Source: Bhargavaea cecembensis DSE10 | GTDB lineage: Bacteria; Bacillota; Bacilli; Bacillales_A; Planococcaceae | Length of the DNA: 64,000 nt | Assembly: GCF_000348905.1 (NCBI RefSeq) | Contig: NZ_AOFT01000002.1 | Location: 300,255-364,254 of the forward strand | Direction of reading: 5' to 3' | Shown here: positions 37,058-45,918 of the stretch, one piece after another | How the letters are laid out: the number at the start of each line of letters is the position of its first letter | How positions within the stretch are numbered: the first letter of the stretch is position 1 | Position numbers and translations under genes: made by a program | The notes under the pieces: model-generated | The model's input: only the letters and a program-made list of their open reading frames with translations | The model's database searches: none | What the model was told of the DNA's origin: nothing

Positions 37058-38908
37058 TTACGCGTCCTGCTCCGCCAGCTTTTTCCTTTTTGCTGCCCGC
37101 TCCCGCTCGTTTTTGTCCAGGAGCTTTTTGCGGAGACGGATGGACTTCGGCGTGACCTCGCAATATTCATCGTCACTGAGGTATTCGAGCGCTTCCTCGA
37201 GCGACATGATCCGGGGCTTTTTCAGAGTGGTTGTCTGGTCCTTCGTCGCAGACCGCACGTTGGTCGCATGCTTCACTTTCGTGACGTTGACAGTCAGGTC
37301 ATTGTCCCGGCTGTGTTCGCCCACGATCATGCCGGCATACACTTCCGTGCCCGGCTCGACGAAGATCGTTCCCCTGTCTTCCACCTGAAGTATACCATAT
37401 GGCGAAGCCGTACCGTTATCCATTGAGACGAGGACCCCTTGGTGGCGTCCGCCGATCCGGCCCTTCTGCATTGGCTGATAGCTGTCAAATGTATGGTTCA
37501 GGATGCCGTAGCCGTGTGTCATGGTCATGAACTCGGTTGTGTAGCCGATCAGGCCGCGTGCCGGCACGTTGAATACAAGCCGTACCTGGCCGTTGCCGTT
37601 ATTGACCATGTCGAGCATTTCGCCCTTGCGCTCCCCGAGTGATTCAATGACAGAACCCGTGTACTCTTCCGGTGTATCAATCTGGACGCGTTCGACCGGC
37701 TCGCAGCGGACACCGTCAATTTCACGGACGATGACTTCAGGCTTGGACACCTGGAGCTCATATCCTTCCCGGCGCATGTTCTCGATCAGGATTGACAGGT
37801 GCAGTTCCCCGCGGCCCGATACGATCCAGGCATCCGGAGAATCTGTCGGGTCGACACGGAGCGAGACGTCCGTCTGGAGCTGCTGCTCAAGACGTTCTTC
37901 GATCTTGCGGGCAGTGACCCACTTGCCTTCCCGTCCGGCGAACGGGCTGTTGTTGACAAGGAATGTCATTTGGAGCGTCGGCTCGTCAACATGAAGGGCA
38001 GGCAGCGCCTCCGGATGGTCGACCGGGCAGACCGTTTCGCCTACGTCAATGTCTTCAAAACCGGAAATGGCCACGAGGTCCCCTGCATAGGCTTCCTCGA
38101 TTTCAACCCGTTTAAGACCCATGAACCCGGACATTTTGGTGATCCGGAAGTTTTTCAGCGTTCCGTCGTTTTTCATGAGGACGACCTGCTGGCCGACATG
38201 CATCGTACCGCGGAACACCCGGCCGATACCGATCCGGCCGACATAGTCATTGTAATCAAGCAGTGACACCTGGAACTGAAGGGGCTCCTCACGGTTGTCG
38301 GCAGGTGCCGGAATATTTTCCAGAATCGACTCGAACAGCACCTGCATATTTTCTCCCTGATCTGCAGGATCCGGCGAGAGGCTAGCAGTTCCGTTGATTC
38401 CGGAAGCATAGATGACCGGGAATTCCAGCTGTTCATCGTTTGCATCCAGTTCGATGAAGAGTTCAAGCACTTCATCGACCACTTCTTCGGGGCGGGCAGC
38501 ATCTTTGTCAATTTTGTTTACGACAACGATTGGCTTCAGATTCTGTTCCAGGGCTTTTTTCAGTACAAAACGGGTCTGGGGCATGGTGCCCTCATAGGAG
38601 TCAACGACAAGCAGTACGCCGTCGACCATTTTCAGGATCCGCTCGACCTCGCCCCCGAAATCGGCGTGGCCGGGCGTATCCAGAATATTGATCTTGATGT
38701 CGTGATATTGGACAGCGGTGTTTTTGGCGAGAATCGTAATTCCCCGCTCCCGCTCGATGTCATTCGAATCCATCGCGCGCTCATCAACGTGCTCATTCGA
38801 ACGGAAAATGCCTGATTGCTTCAGCAGCTGGTCGACTAGTGTCGTTTTTCCGTGGTCAACGTGGGCAATGATGGCGATATTGCGTAGATCTTGACGAAGG
38901 TTTGTCAT
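37058..38908 (-). CDS. typA: Translational GTPase TypA/BipA
   Basis: A 616-residue translation-factor GTPase that acts in ribosome assembly and stress adaptation. The G1 motif [10 protein letters not shown] is near residue 14, G3 [11 protein letters not shown] near 72 and G4 NKID near 128. Domain II, domain III and the BipA-specific C-terminal domain (with [14 protein letters not shown]) follow. Start: the ATG at 38908; a GTG at 38920 is possible. Highly conserved with B. subtilis YlaG. Confidence 0.96.
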   Translation of the reverse strand: MTNLRQDLRNIAIIAHVDHGKTTLVDQLLKQSGIFRSNEHVDERAMDSNDIERERGITILAKNTAVQYHDIKINILDTPGHADFGGEVERILKMVDGVLLVVDSYEGTMPQTRFVLKKALEQNLKPIVVVNKIDKDAARPEEVVDEVLELFIELDANDEQLEFPVIYASGINGTASLSPDPADQGENMQVLFESILENIPAPADNREEPLQFQVSLLDYNDYVGRIGIGRVFRGTMHVGQQVVLMKNDGTLKNFRITKMSGFMGLKRVEIEEAYAGDLVAISGFEDIDVGETVCPVDHPEALPALHVDEPTLQMTFLVNNSPFAGREGKWVTARKIEERLEQQLQTDVSLRVDPTDSPDAWIVSGRGELHLSILIENMRREGYELQVSKPEVIVREIDGVRCEPVERVQIDTPEEYTGSVIESLGERKGEMLDMVNNGNGQVRLVFNVPARGLIGYTTEFMTMTHGYGILNHTFDSYQPMQKGRIGGRHQGVLVSMDNGTASPYGILQVEDRGTIFVEPGTEVYAGMIVGEHSRDNDLTVNVTKVKHATNVRSATKDQTTTLKKPRIMSLEEALEYLSDDEYCEVTPKSIRLRKKLLDKNERERAAKRKKLAEQDA

Positions 38909-39025
38909 AGTTTCACTCACTTTTCTGTTGCCGGATTCATAACTGTGCTATTATATCACAGGAAAGCCATTTGTCATCTAATAACTACCAAGAGACGAAA
39001 ATAGCTGTTTCCGGAGGAATCATTC

Positions 39026-39211
39026 ATGAAAAATGTTCAATGGGTATTCATCTTATACGCCCTTGCCGCGCTGTTCTCGATGATCGCGATCGGCTTTGCC
39101 ATCGGTGTGAAAAGTGTACTCGGCATCATCGGCGGCATTATTCTGCTCTTCGTCATCATGGGGATGGGCTTCAAAACCAAAAAAGCCATGCGGGACAAAG
39201 GACTTCTATAA
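39026..39211 (+). CDS. ylaF: YlaF-like small membrane protein (DUF5325)
   Basis: A 61-residue protein with two hydrophobic segments (residues 5-25 and 29-47) and a basic tail KTKKAMRDKGLL. It is in the ylaF position divergent from typA. CGGAGGA lies eight bases before the ATG. Function unknown. Confidence 0.82.
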   Translation: MKNVQWVFILYALAALFSMIAIGFAIGVKSVLGIIGGIILLFVIMGMGFKTKKAMRDKGLL

Positions 39212-39231
39212 AGTCTTTACCCAATCGATGG

Positions 39232-39265
39232 AAAAGCGGAACCCGATGCCGGGCTCCGCTTTTAT
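39232..39265. terminator. Bidirectional terminator between ylaF and suhB
   Basis: AAAAGCGGA..TCCGCTTTT (39232-39263) with an inner CCCG/CGGG stem, between convergent genes. Confidence 0.9.
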
Positions 39266-40062
39266 TATGTCTGTTTCAGCCGGATATATTGGTCCAATAT
39301 CGACTGATGCAGACCTTGCCGGGCGGCGATGAACGTATCATTGGAAATCATGTCCAGGTCTTCGCCTCGGAGATTTGTCGAAATGGCCCCGACTTCCCGG
39401 ATGATGACGGATCCGCCGGCTATGTCCCATGGGGCAAGCCTCATGGAAAGATACGCATCGAGGCGTCCGGCAGCGACATGCGCAAGCTCGATCGCAGCCG
39501 AGCCGTAAGATCGTGTCCCGCGGCAGTCCGAAACGAGGCGCCCGACCGCTTCATGATCGATATACCGGTTCGGTGCCACCCAGCTGGCGTTGACGCCGAT
39601 GACGGCCTTGTCGACAGTGACCGGTTCCAGGACAGGCAGCCGCTCGTCATTGCGGTAGGCGCCTTCGCCGCGGTAGGCGTGATAAAAATCGTCAGCCATC
39701 ACATCATAGATATATCCGAGCATTCCGACCCCGTCGGCGAAGATGCCAAGCGAGATGGCGAAGTTGCGCCTCTGGTGGATGAAGTTCATCGTCCCGTCGA
39801 TCGGGTCAAGGATCCAGACCACTCCCTCACCTGAGCTGACATCATCGCCGAACCCTTCCTCGCCGAGTATCCGGTGCCCGGGAAAATCCCGGCGTATTCG
39901 CGAGATGAAGAACTGCTCGATTTCCCGGTCGATGTCGGTCACGAGGTCATTGGCATCCGCCTTTGTCTCAATCTGTATCTTTCCCGCAAAGCTCACCCTG
40001 ATCCGGTGCCCTGCTTCTTTTATCAATGATTTTGCATAGCGGTCAATTGCTCCCCAGTCCAT
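39265..40062 (-). CDS. suhB: Inositol monophosphatase family protein
   Basis: A 265-residue Mg2+-dependent phosphatase. DLVTDIDREIEQF near residue 38, GEEGFGDD near 66, WILDPIDGTMNFIHQRRNFAIS near 82 (metal-binding DxxDGT) and LAPWDIAGGSVIIREVGA near 208 are the family motifs. It corresponds to B. subtilis YktC, of the same length. The ATG at 40062 follows GGGGGAG; a longer frame to 40134 lacks a site. It could act on inositol phosphate or other sugar phosphates. Confidence 0.92.
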   Translation of the reverse strand: MDWGAIDRYAKSLIKEAGHRIRVSFAGKIQIETKADANDLVTDIDREIEQFFISRIRRDFPGHRILGEEGFGDDVSSGEGVVWILDPIDGTMNFIHQRRNFAISLGIFADGVGMLGYIYDVMADDFYHAYRGEGAYRNDERLPVLEPVTVDKAVIGVNASWVAPNRYIDHEAVGRLVSDCRGTRSYGSAAIELAHVAAGRLDAYLSMRLAPWDIAGGSVIIREVGAISTNLRGEDLDMISNDTFIAARQGLHQSILDQYIRLKQT

Positions 40063-40112
40063 CGGGCTCCCCCTTCCCGCCTGCGCCGCAGGCCGTTCTT
40101 CTATTATAACTG

Positions 40113-40162
40113 AAAGGGGATCCGCATCATTCAATGAAGCTTGAATGAATCCGGATCCCCTC
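40113..40162 (-). terminator. Terminator between the YkzI-like gene and suhB
   Basis: GGGGATCCG/CGGATCCCC with an inner CATTCA/TTGAATG stem forms a long hairpin (40116-40160). On the minus strand it follows the small gene at 40183 and runs into TTTCAG. Confidence 0.8.
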
Positions 40163-40182
40163 GGTCCCTGGCCGTCGGACGG

Positions 40183-40386
40183 TCAGTTCGCCCTGAACGC
40201 TTCATATTTTTCAAGCTCTGCGTGAATCTCCTTGAGTCGCTGCTTGCTTTTCTTCTTCTGGTCGGCATCCGACTGGGACATGGCATCGTAGAGTGTGGCG
40301 AGTTCATAGTCCAGTTCCAGGTTGAGCATGCTGATATACTGTTTTTCAACTTCGGCTTTCCGGATCACATGGATGACTTGTTTCAT
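40183..40386 (-). CDS. Small conserved protein in the ykzI position
   Basis: A 67-residue charged helical protein: MKQVIHVIRKAEVEKQYISMLN followed by LELDYELATLYDAMSQSD and KKKSKQRLKEIHAELEKYEAF. It lies between yktB and suhB (yktC), where B. subtilis has ykzI, but I assign it by position and not by firm sequence memory. The pattern suggests a two-helix coiled coil. GAAAGGG lies before the ATG at 40386. Function unknown. Confidence 0.75.
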   Translation of the reverse strand: MKQVIHVIRKAEVEKQYISMLNLELDYELATLYDAMSQSDADQKKKSKQRLKEIHAELEKYEAFRAN

Positions 40387-40557
40387 GCTTATGCACCCTT
40401 TCACGGATTTTTTTGGTCATCTCGATCATCATTCCAGGAGTTGCCGCGCGGTTTGTTGAGATGTCCTGTTGCAAAGATTGTTCCCCGTTTTTTGTTACAA
40501 TAAACGTGCGGACAAAAAAGGAACCAACCAACCATTCAATCGAAGGAAGTGAATAAA

Positions 40558-41175
40558 ATGCAGTTCAACGGATTTAGCCAGGAAGACTTCGACACATTTA
40601 GAATAGAGGGTCTTGCCGAGCGGATGGAAGCCATCGAAGAACGTATCCGGCCGAAGTTCCGCGAGCTTGGCGGAGAGCTGACGGACGACCTCTCGGCGAT
40701 CCTCGGACAGGAAATGCATCTCCATATCGCCAAGCATGCACGCCGCACGGTGAACCCACCGAAGGATACATGGCTCGCGATTGCCGGTGATAAACGCGGC
40801 TATAAAAAACACCCGCATTTCCAGGTCGGGCTGTTCGACGACCGGGCGTTTATCTGGCTTGCGTTCATTTACGAGCTTCCCGATAAAGCAAACATCGCCC
40901 AGCGCTTCCTTGACAGGATCGATACGGTGGAAGCGACGATTCCGGACGGGTATGTCATTTCGCAGGACCATATGAAAAAAGGGGCCGATCCGGTTACCGG
41001 CATCGATCTGGACGCTGTGCTGGAACGGTTCCGCACCGTCAAGAAAGCCGAGCTGCTGATCGGCCGCACGATTCCGGCAGGCGACCCGCTGCTGGACGAC
41101 GGAGAAGCGTTTTACCGGCTTGCCAATGAGACGTTCAACACGCTCGTACCACTTTATAGGATGGTTTATAGCTAA
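40558..41175 (+). CDS. yktB: YktB family protein (UPF0637/DUF1054)
   Basis: A 205-residue soluble protein beginning MQFNGFSQEDFDTFRIEGLAERM, with HIAKHARRTVNPPKDTWLAIAG near residue 57 and HFQVGLFDDRAFIWLAFIYE near 88. These are the UPF0637 hallmarks. Function unknown. AAGGAAG precedes the ATG at 40558; the in-frame GTG at 40549 lies within the site. A terminator follows. Confidence 0.92.
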   Translation: MQFNGFSQEDFDTFRIEGLAERMEAIEERIRPKFRELGGELTDDLSAILGQEMHLHIAKHARRTVNPPKDTWLAIAGDKRGYKKHPHFQVGLFDDRAFIWLAFIYELPDKANIAQRFLDRIDTVEATIPDGYVISQDHMKKGADPVTGIDLDAVLERFRTVKKAELLIGRTIPAGDPLLDDGEAFYRLANETFNTLVPLYRMVYS

Positions 41176-41240
41176 CGAGAACTGTAGATAAACATTTTAA
41201 GTCTGATAGAAATAATATGCAGATCATTATGTTTGAATCT

Positions 41241-41290
41241 AAAAAAGCCCCCACTACCCTTTTATGAAAAGGTGTTGTGGGGGCTTCTCT
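41241..41290. terminator. Terminator after yktB
   Basis: AGCCCCCAC (41246-41254) pairs with GTGGGGGCT (41277-41285), with an inner ACCCTTTT/AAAAGGTG stem. It is flanked by A6 and TCTCT and can serve yktB and the convergent secreted-protein gene. Confidence 0.9.
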
Positions 41291-41355
41291 AAATTACAGA
41301 AAATACAGTTCCTCAAACGATCTGGCAATTAGGAAAGAGTCTTTCTTTATATATA

Positions 41356-41718
41356 TTAAAAACCGACGATACCAGAATTACCGGTGCAACCTGTACCTGA
41401 ACTACTTTCACAATACATTCTAACGGAATATTGGGCAGATGTTCCTCCTGTTAACTGTTTACCGGAAGCTCTTTGCCCTGGAGAAACAAATTTGTAGCCA
41501 GTCACCGCTACACCATTTTTAAATACTCTGTAGCTAATGCTGTATTTACCTGTATTAGCTACGTTATAAGTTGCGTGCTGTCTAGCATCTATTCTAATGG
41601 TTGACTTACTGGTCTCACTTGCATATAAAGTTGCACTAGCGGACGTTGCTGCATAAGCCTCGGAATTGAATGCTAGAACCATGGACAATGCAAAAAAGAT
41701 CGATAACATTTTCTTCAT
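41356..41718 (-). CDS. Small secreted protein of unknown function in an AT-rich island
   Basis: A 120-residue protein with a clear signal peptide (MKKMLSIFFALSMVLAFNSEAYAA, cleavage near residue 24; quoted pieces are contiguous). The mature part of about 96 residues is rich in S, T, G, A and Y, looks beta-structured, and has only two cysteines (C103, C110 in the CESSSGTGC loop), perhaps a disulfide. GAGAGGATG lies upstream of the ATG. I do not recognise the family. Its base composition and that of the flanks are far more AT-rich than the neighbours, it splits the conserved yktA-yktB pair, and its codon use differs. These are signs of horizontal gain. A bacteriocin-like or surface role is only a guess. 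Confidence 0.75.
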   Translation of the reverse strand: MKKMLSIFFALSMVLAFNSEAYAATSASATLYASETSKSTIRIDARQHATYNVANTGKYSISYRVFKNGVAVTGYKFVSPGQRASGKQLTGGTSAQYSVRMYCESSSGTGCTGNSGIVGF

Positions 41719-41979
41719 ACCAAAATCATCCTCTCATCACTTTTTTTAGAATTTGCGCAAATCCTTGTAAATATTGTACTGCATATTTCTATTTAATTCC
41801 TTTACTTTTTCAAATACACATCTAAAGTAACCCTAAAAAGAGTAACGCGTCTTATAATTCTGTAATAAAAAAAGCTATACATATGACATTTGATATAAAA
41901 AATTAATTATAATTACTAACAAAGCCCTTTTAACAGCTTAGCATCTTTGGACAAAAAAGCAGACAAAAGGAGCGCCGGC

Positions 41980-42270
41980 TTATCGCCCCGCTCCTTTTAT
42001 GATTGCTTCATCCGGAAGATCCTTCAGCTTCTTGATGACCGGATAGGCCGCATAGCCGCTCGCTTCCTCAAACTCTGCAAACAGCTTCTTTTCCCCTGAC
42101 TTCGAAGGCTCGATGTCCTTGAATCTGCGGTAGGCATTCATGAGTTCCCCGCGCCTGATCCCGCTTTCATACGCTTTTTCAACCGCTTCGAAAAACTTGA
42201 CTGCATCGATGATTTCATCTGTCGACCAGTCCGTCCGGAGCGGATAGGAATAGCCTTCACTTGCCATCAT
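41980..42270 (-). CDS. yktA: YktA family protein (UPF0223)
   Basis: A 96-residue protein: [20 protein letters not shown] and [24 protein letters not shown] match UPF0223 well. Function unknown. GGGGAGG precedes two adjacent ATGs (42270 and 42267). The stop of the oxidoreductase gene overlaps its start region by one base, so the two are coupled. The AT-rich gap of 260 bases between this gene and the secreted-protein gene (41719-41979) shows no other frame with support. Confidence 0.92.
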   Translation of the reverse strand: MMASEGYSYPLRTDWSTDEIIDAVKFFEAVEKAYESGIRRGELMNAYRRFKDIEPSKSGEKKLFAEFEEASGYAAYPVIKKLKDLPDEAIIKGAGR

Positions 42271-43248
42271 TCATTCCTCCCCATTTTTGCCGGAGCCCCA
42301 TCTTGCACGGATCTGTCCGGCTTCTTGCGCCATGCGGTCGAACAGCTCCTGCACGGTCGGCACGTCTTCGATGAGGCCGGCCACCTGTCCGGCCCAGCCG
42401 AATCCTTCATCCTCGTGGCCTTCATGGATAAATCGCCGGTTCGCCTCACCGCTGATATAGGTTTTCAGTGCTTCGTATGTCGGATTCTCCTGCTCGATTT
42501 CAAGGATCTTCTCGGTCCAGCTGCCTTTCAGTACACGGGCCGGCGCACCGATCGAGCGCTTGATGATGCTTGTCCCCGTTTCGGAAGCGTCCATGAGCGC
42601 TTTCCTGTAGGCATCGGATGCATCCACGCACTCTTGTGTGGCGATGAACCGGGTCCCCATCTCAATGCCTTCGGCACCCAGTGCGTGCGCGGCCATCCAG
42701 CCCCTTCCGTCACCGATCCCTCCGGAAGCGACCACCGGAATCGAAACGCTGTCGACAACACGGGGCACAAGGACCATCGTGCCGACATCGTCCCGGCCGA
42801 GATGCCCGCCGCCTTCCTGGCCGACCACCATGACAGCATCCGCTCCCAGGCTTTCCGCCTTCTGTGCCTGGCGCACCGCAGCGACAAGCACCAGTTTCCG
42901 GATGCCGGTCCCTTCCAGCCGTTCCAGAAGCGGCGCCGGATTCCCCCCGGTCATCGTTACTGCCGGGACCCCTTCTTCGACAGCCGCATCCAGCATGTGT
43001 TCATAGGGCCGCCCATGCTGGCCGATGGCAAAGTTCACCCCGAATGGCTTGTCCGTCATCTCTTTCACCCTCCGGATTTCCCGGCGGAGCTCGTCCGGTC
43101 CGGGAAGGCTCATTGCAGTAATCTGCCCGAGCCCCCCTGCGTTAGACACTGCAGCCGCCAGATCGGCATAAGCAAGATAGGCCAGTCCCCCCTGAATGAT
43201 CGGATAGCGGATGCCCAGCAGTTCAGTGATCCTCGTGTTCCATTCCAT
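42271..43248 (-). CDS. Nitronate monooxygenase family flavoprotein
   Basis: A 325-residue FMN-dependent TIM-barrel enzyme of the nitronate monooxygenase / 2-nitropropane dioxygenase / FabK group. YPIIQGGLAYLAYADLAAAVSNAGGLGQI at the start (shown here only as family marker YPIIQGG..GGLGQI), VGQEGGGHLGRDD near residue 140 and VVASGGIGDGRGW near 172 form the FMN site. The missing FabK context argues for nitronate detoxification, although the true substrate is open. It is coupled to yktA; the ATG at 43248 has a GGGGGGA site. The gene is absent from this position in B. subtilis. Confidence 0.85.
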   Translation of the reverse strand: MEWNTRITELLGIRYPIIQGGLAYLAYADLAAAVSNAGGLGQITAMSLPGPDELRREIRRVKEMTDKPFGVNFAIGQHGRPYEHMLDAAVEEGVPAVTMTGGNPAPLLERLEGTGIRKLVLVAAVRQAQKAESLGADAVMVVGQEGGGHLGRDDVGTMVLVPRVVDSVSIPVVASGGIGDGRGWMAAHALGAEGIEMGTRFIATQECVDASDAYRKALMDASETGTSIIKRSIGAPARVLKGSWTEKILEIEQENPTYEALKTYISGEANRRFIHEGHEDEGFGWAGQVAGLIEDVPTVQELFDRMAQEAGQIRARWGSGKNGEE

Positions 43249-43387
43249 GTCAATCCCCCCTTGCTTCCATCTTATCGCATGGAAAGGAGAAGTTGAACCG
43301 TGCCGTGTATTTCGGTGACATTTGATGGCAGTCGGTGCTATAATATCCCCTTGAAATCCTGCATCATAAGAACGAGGGGGCTCCAGA

Positions 43388-44860
43388 TTGTCACAGCTTG
43401 AAACACCATTATTCGACGCGCTCCTGAAACACCGGAACCGTCATCCGATACAATTCCATATTCCGGGCCACAAAAAGGGCCGGGGCATGGATCCCGCATT
43501 CCGGGAATTTGCCGGAGACAACATCCTGTCGGTCGATCTGATCAACATCGCCCCGCTTGATGATCTCCATTCCCCGAAGGGGGCCATCCACAAAGCACAG
43601 GAACTGGCCGCCAAAGCGCTTGGGGCCGATTACACCTTTTTCTCCGTACAGGGGACAAGCGGTGCGATCATGACGATGATCCTCAGCGTCTGTGAACCCG
43701 GGGACAAAATCATCGTCCCGCGGAACGTCCATAAATCGATCATGTCCGCAATTGTCTTTGCCGGGGCCGTTCCGGTCTTTATCCATCCGGAAGTCGATCC
43801 GGAACTCGGCATCTCGCACGGAATCTCTGCGGAAGCCGCGGAAACAGCGCTGGCGGCCCATCCGGACGCGAAGGGCCTGCTCGTCATCAACCCGACCTAT
43901 TACGGGGTCTGTGCAGACCTGGAGCGGATCGTCGACATCAGCCATGGCTACGGCATCCCTGTGCTGGTCGATGAGGCGCACGGGGTCCATATCCACTTTA
44001 ATGACAGCCTTCCCGTATCTGCCATGCAGGCGGGTGCCGATATGGCCGCCACTTCCGTCCACAAGCTGGGCGGCGCGATGACTCAGGGATCTGTCCTGAA
44101 TGTCCGGGAAGGGCTGGTTTCGACCAAGCGGGTCCAGTCCATCCTGTCGATGCTGACAACCACGTCCACCTCGTATCCGATCCTGGCATCGATTGACTGC
44201 GCCCGCAGGCAGCTCGCCATGCACGGAAGCGACCTTCTGGATGAAACGATCCGCCTTGCGAAGGATGCAAGAAAGCGGATCAATAAGATCCCGGGACTCT
44301 GGTGCCCCGGCCGTGAACTGATCCGGAGTTCCGCCACCTACGACATTGATCCGACAAAGCTTCTGATCAGCGTCAAGGATCTGTCAATCACCGGCAGCCA
44401 GGCAGAAGTTTGGCTCCGGGAAAACGCCAACATCGAGGTTGAACTGTCCGACCTGTACAATATCCTGTGCATCCTCACCATCGGCGATACCGGAAAAGAA
44501 GTGAGCCTTCTGGTCAATGCACTTAAGAGGATGGCCGAGACGTTCGCACCGGATGGCTCCGAACCCCCGCCGTTCGTGGCACTTCCGGAAATTCCGGCAC
44601 TTGCGCTCACCCCGAGGGATGCTTTCTACGCGCAGACGGAAGCCATTCCCCTTGATGAAGCGGAGGGCCGGATTTCCGCCGAGTTCATCATGGTCTATCC
44701 TCCGGGAATCCCGATTGTCATCCCCGGCGAAATCGTCACACGGGACAACATCGACTATATCCGGATGAACATGGAAGCCGGCCTCCCTGTCCAGGGGCCG
44801 GAAGATGACACGCTGCAAAACCTCCTCGTCATCAAAGAGAGGATGCCGATCATTTCGTAA
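43388..44860 (+). CDS. speA: Arginine/lysine/ornithine decarboxylase (SpeA type)
   Basis: A 490-residue PLP-dependent fold-type I decarboxylase. FHIPGHKKGRGMDP near residue 18, TFFSVQGTSGAIMTMILSV near 80, VDEAHGVHIHF near 197 and the PLP lysine in ATSVHKLGGAMTQGS near 225 are visible. B. subtilis SpeA, at the same place next to yktA, makes agmatine from arginine for spermidine synthesis, so arginine is the likely substrate; lysine cannot be excluded. It starts with TTG at 43388 after GAGGGGG, and a TATAAT-like -10 is at 43336. The potABCD operon at 58-62 kb would take up the same class of polyamines. Confidence 0.9.
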   Translation: MSQLETPLFDALLKHRNRHPIQFHIPGHKKGRGMDPAFREFAGDNILSVDLINIAPLDDLHSPKGAIHKAQELAAKALGADYTFFSVQGTSGAIMTMILSVCEPGDKIIVPRNVHKSIMSAIVFAGAVPVFIHPEVDPELGISHGISAEAAETALAAHPDAKGLLVINPTYYGVCADLERIVDISHGYGIPVLVDEAHGVHIHFNDSLPVSAMQAGADMAATSVHKLGGAMTQGSVLNVREGLVSTKRVQSILSMLTTTSTSYPILASIDCARRQLAMHGSDLLDETIRLAKDARKRINKIPGLWCPGRELIRSSATYDIDPTKLLISVKDLSITGSQAEVWLRENANIEVELSDLYNILCILTIGDTGKEVSLLVNALKRMAETFAPDGSEPPPFVALPEIPALALTPRDAFYAQTEAIPLDEAEGRISAEFIMVYPPGIPIVIPGEIVTRDNIDYIRMNMEAGLPVQGPEDDTLQNLLVIKERMPIIS

Positions 44861-44875
44861 TATCACTGAATAAGA

Positions 44876-44915
44876 AATGGAGAGCCCGGAAAAATTCCGG
44901 TGCTCTCCATTTTAT
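44876..44915. terminator. Bidirectional terminator between speA and the deacetylase gene
   Basis: AATGGAGAGC/GCTCTCCATT with an inner CCGGAA/TTCCGG stem, followed by TTATT. The right arm overlaps the stop of the minus-strand deacetylase gene. Confidence 0.9.
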
Positions 44916-45796
44916 TGGGCCGATTCCGGCATTTTGATGGTTGCGGGGTTGATCAGTGTGTACCCTTTGTCGCGCAGGCCCTGAACAATCTTCGGAAGGG
45001 CCGCAGCCGTCCATTCCCTGTCATGCATGAGCAGATTCGCTCCGTTGTTCAGGAATTCCGTGTTGACCATGATGTCGGCAAGGGCGTCTCCGTCCTGGTA
45101 CTGCGGTTCCCAATCATAGCCGTATGTCCAGTTCATAAGGAGCATTCCTTCGTCAGCTGCCAGCTGGCGGGTGAAATCCGTGTTCACTCCAAAGGGCGCC
45201 CTGAAGAATTTGGGCTTTTCCCCCGTCACTTGCTCCACGATTTTATTGACCCCCAGAATCTCCTCACGCTGGGCCTCCTCGGGAATCTGCTTCAGATTGG
45301 GATGCGACATCGTATGATTGCCGATCGGAAATCCCATTTCATGAATTTCCTTCAGCACTGCCTTTTCTTCATCGGTATCGATAAAGTGGCCGTTTACAAA
45401 AAAGATGGCCGGCGCATCCAGCTGCTTCAAGGTCTTCGCCATATCAAGCGCATGCTTGTCGGGCGCATCATCGATTGTCAGCAGGGCCGCCTTCGGATCG
45501 GCGTCACCGATTGGCCGGAATGACCAGGTGGCTTCATTCAGCTCATAAAGCGCTTCCGCCGGCTCCGCTGTGGCAGGCACCTGGCTCCCCTCACTGCCTT
45601 CCTCTTTATCTTCCGCCTTTTCTTCCGCTGATTCACCATCTGCATTCTTGCCATCAGTGGTTTCTTCAGTCTGTTCTTCCATTTGGCCCTGGTCATCCGC
45701 CGCTCCGCTGTCTGCGGCATCCTCCTCGGCAGCGCAGCCGCCGAGCAGGGCTGCAGCCAGTGCGGCGCCCGCCATCCAATTCAGTTTAAGCAGCAT
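44912..45796 (-). CDS. Polysaccharide deacetylase family lipoprotein
   Basis: A 294-residue lipoprotein: lipobox LLGGC near residues 17-21, then an acidic E/D-rich linker of about 60 residues, then a NodB-type deacetylase domain. Motif 1 is TIDDAPD (usually TFDDGP, so the Gly is changed to Ala but both Asp remain). Motif 2 is GNHTMSHPN with both metal His, motif 3 FFRAPFGVN, motif 4 YGYDWEP and motif 5 LLMHD. It probably removes acetyl groups from peptidoglycan or another wall glycan. I choose the ATG at 45796 with GGGGTGG before it. It takes the place of slp in the B. subtilis order. Confidence 0.88.
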   Translation of the reverse strand: MLLKLNWMAGAALAAALLGGCAAEEDAADSGAADDQGQMEEQTEETTDGKNADGESAEEKAEDKEEGSEGSQVPATAEPAEALYELNEATWSFRPIGDADPKAALLTIDDAPDKHALDMAKTLKQLDAPAIFFVNGHFIDTDEEKAVLKEIHEMGFPIGNHTMSHPNLKQIPEEAQREEILGVNKIVEQVTGEKPKFFRAPFGVNTDFTRQLAADEGMLLMNWTYGYDWEPQYQDGDALADIMVNTEFLNNGANLLMHDREWTAAALPKIVQGLRDKGYTLINPATIKMPESAQ

Positions 45797-45878
45797 TCGT
45801 GAATCCACCCCTTCCCTACTATCAGTCTATCACCGCATGATCCCGCCGCACAATCCGCCAAAGGGAGTTTCAGGAAAC

Positions 45879-45908
45879 GAAAAAAGAGAGCGGAAAGTCC
45901 GCTCTCTT
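45879..45908 (-). terminator. Terminator after pdhD
   Basis: AAGAGAGCGGA/TCCGCTCTCTT (45884-45908), followed on the minus strand by TTTCG. It closes the pdhABCD operon. Confidence 0.9.
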
Positions 45909-45918
45909 GCTGTCGTGA

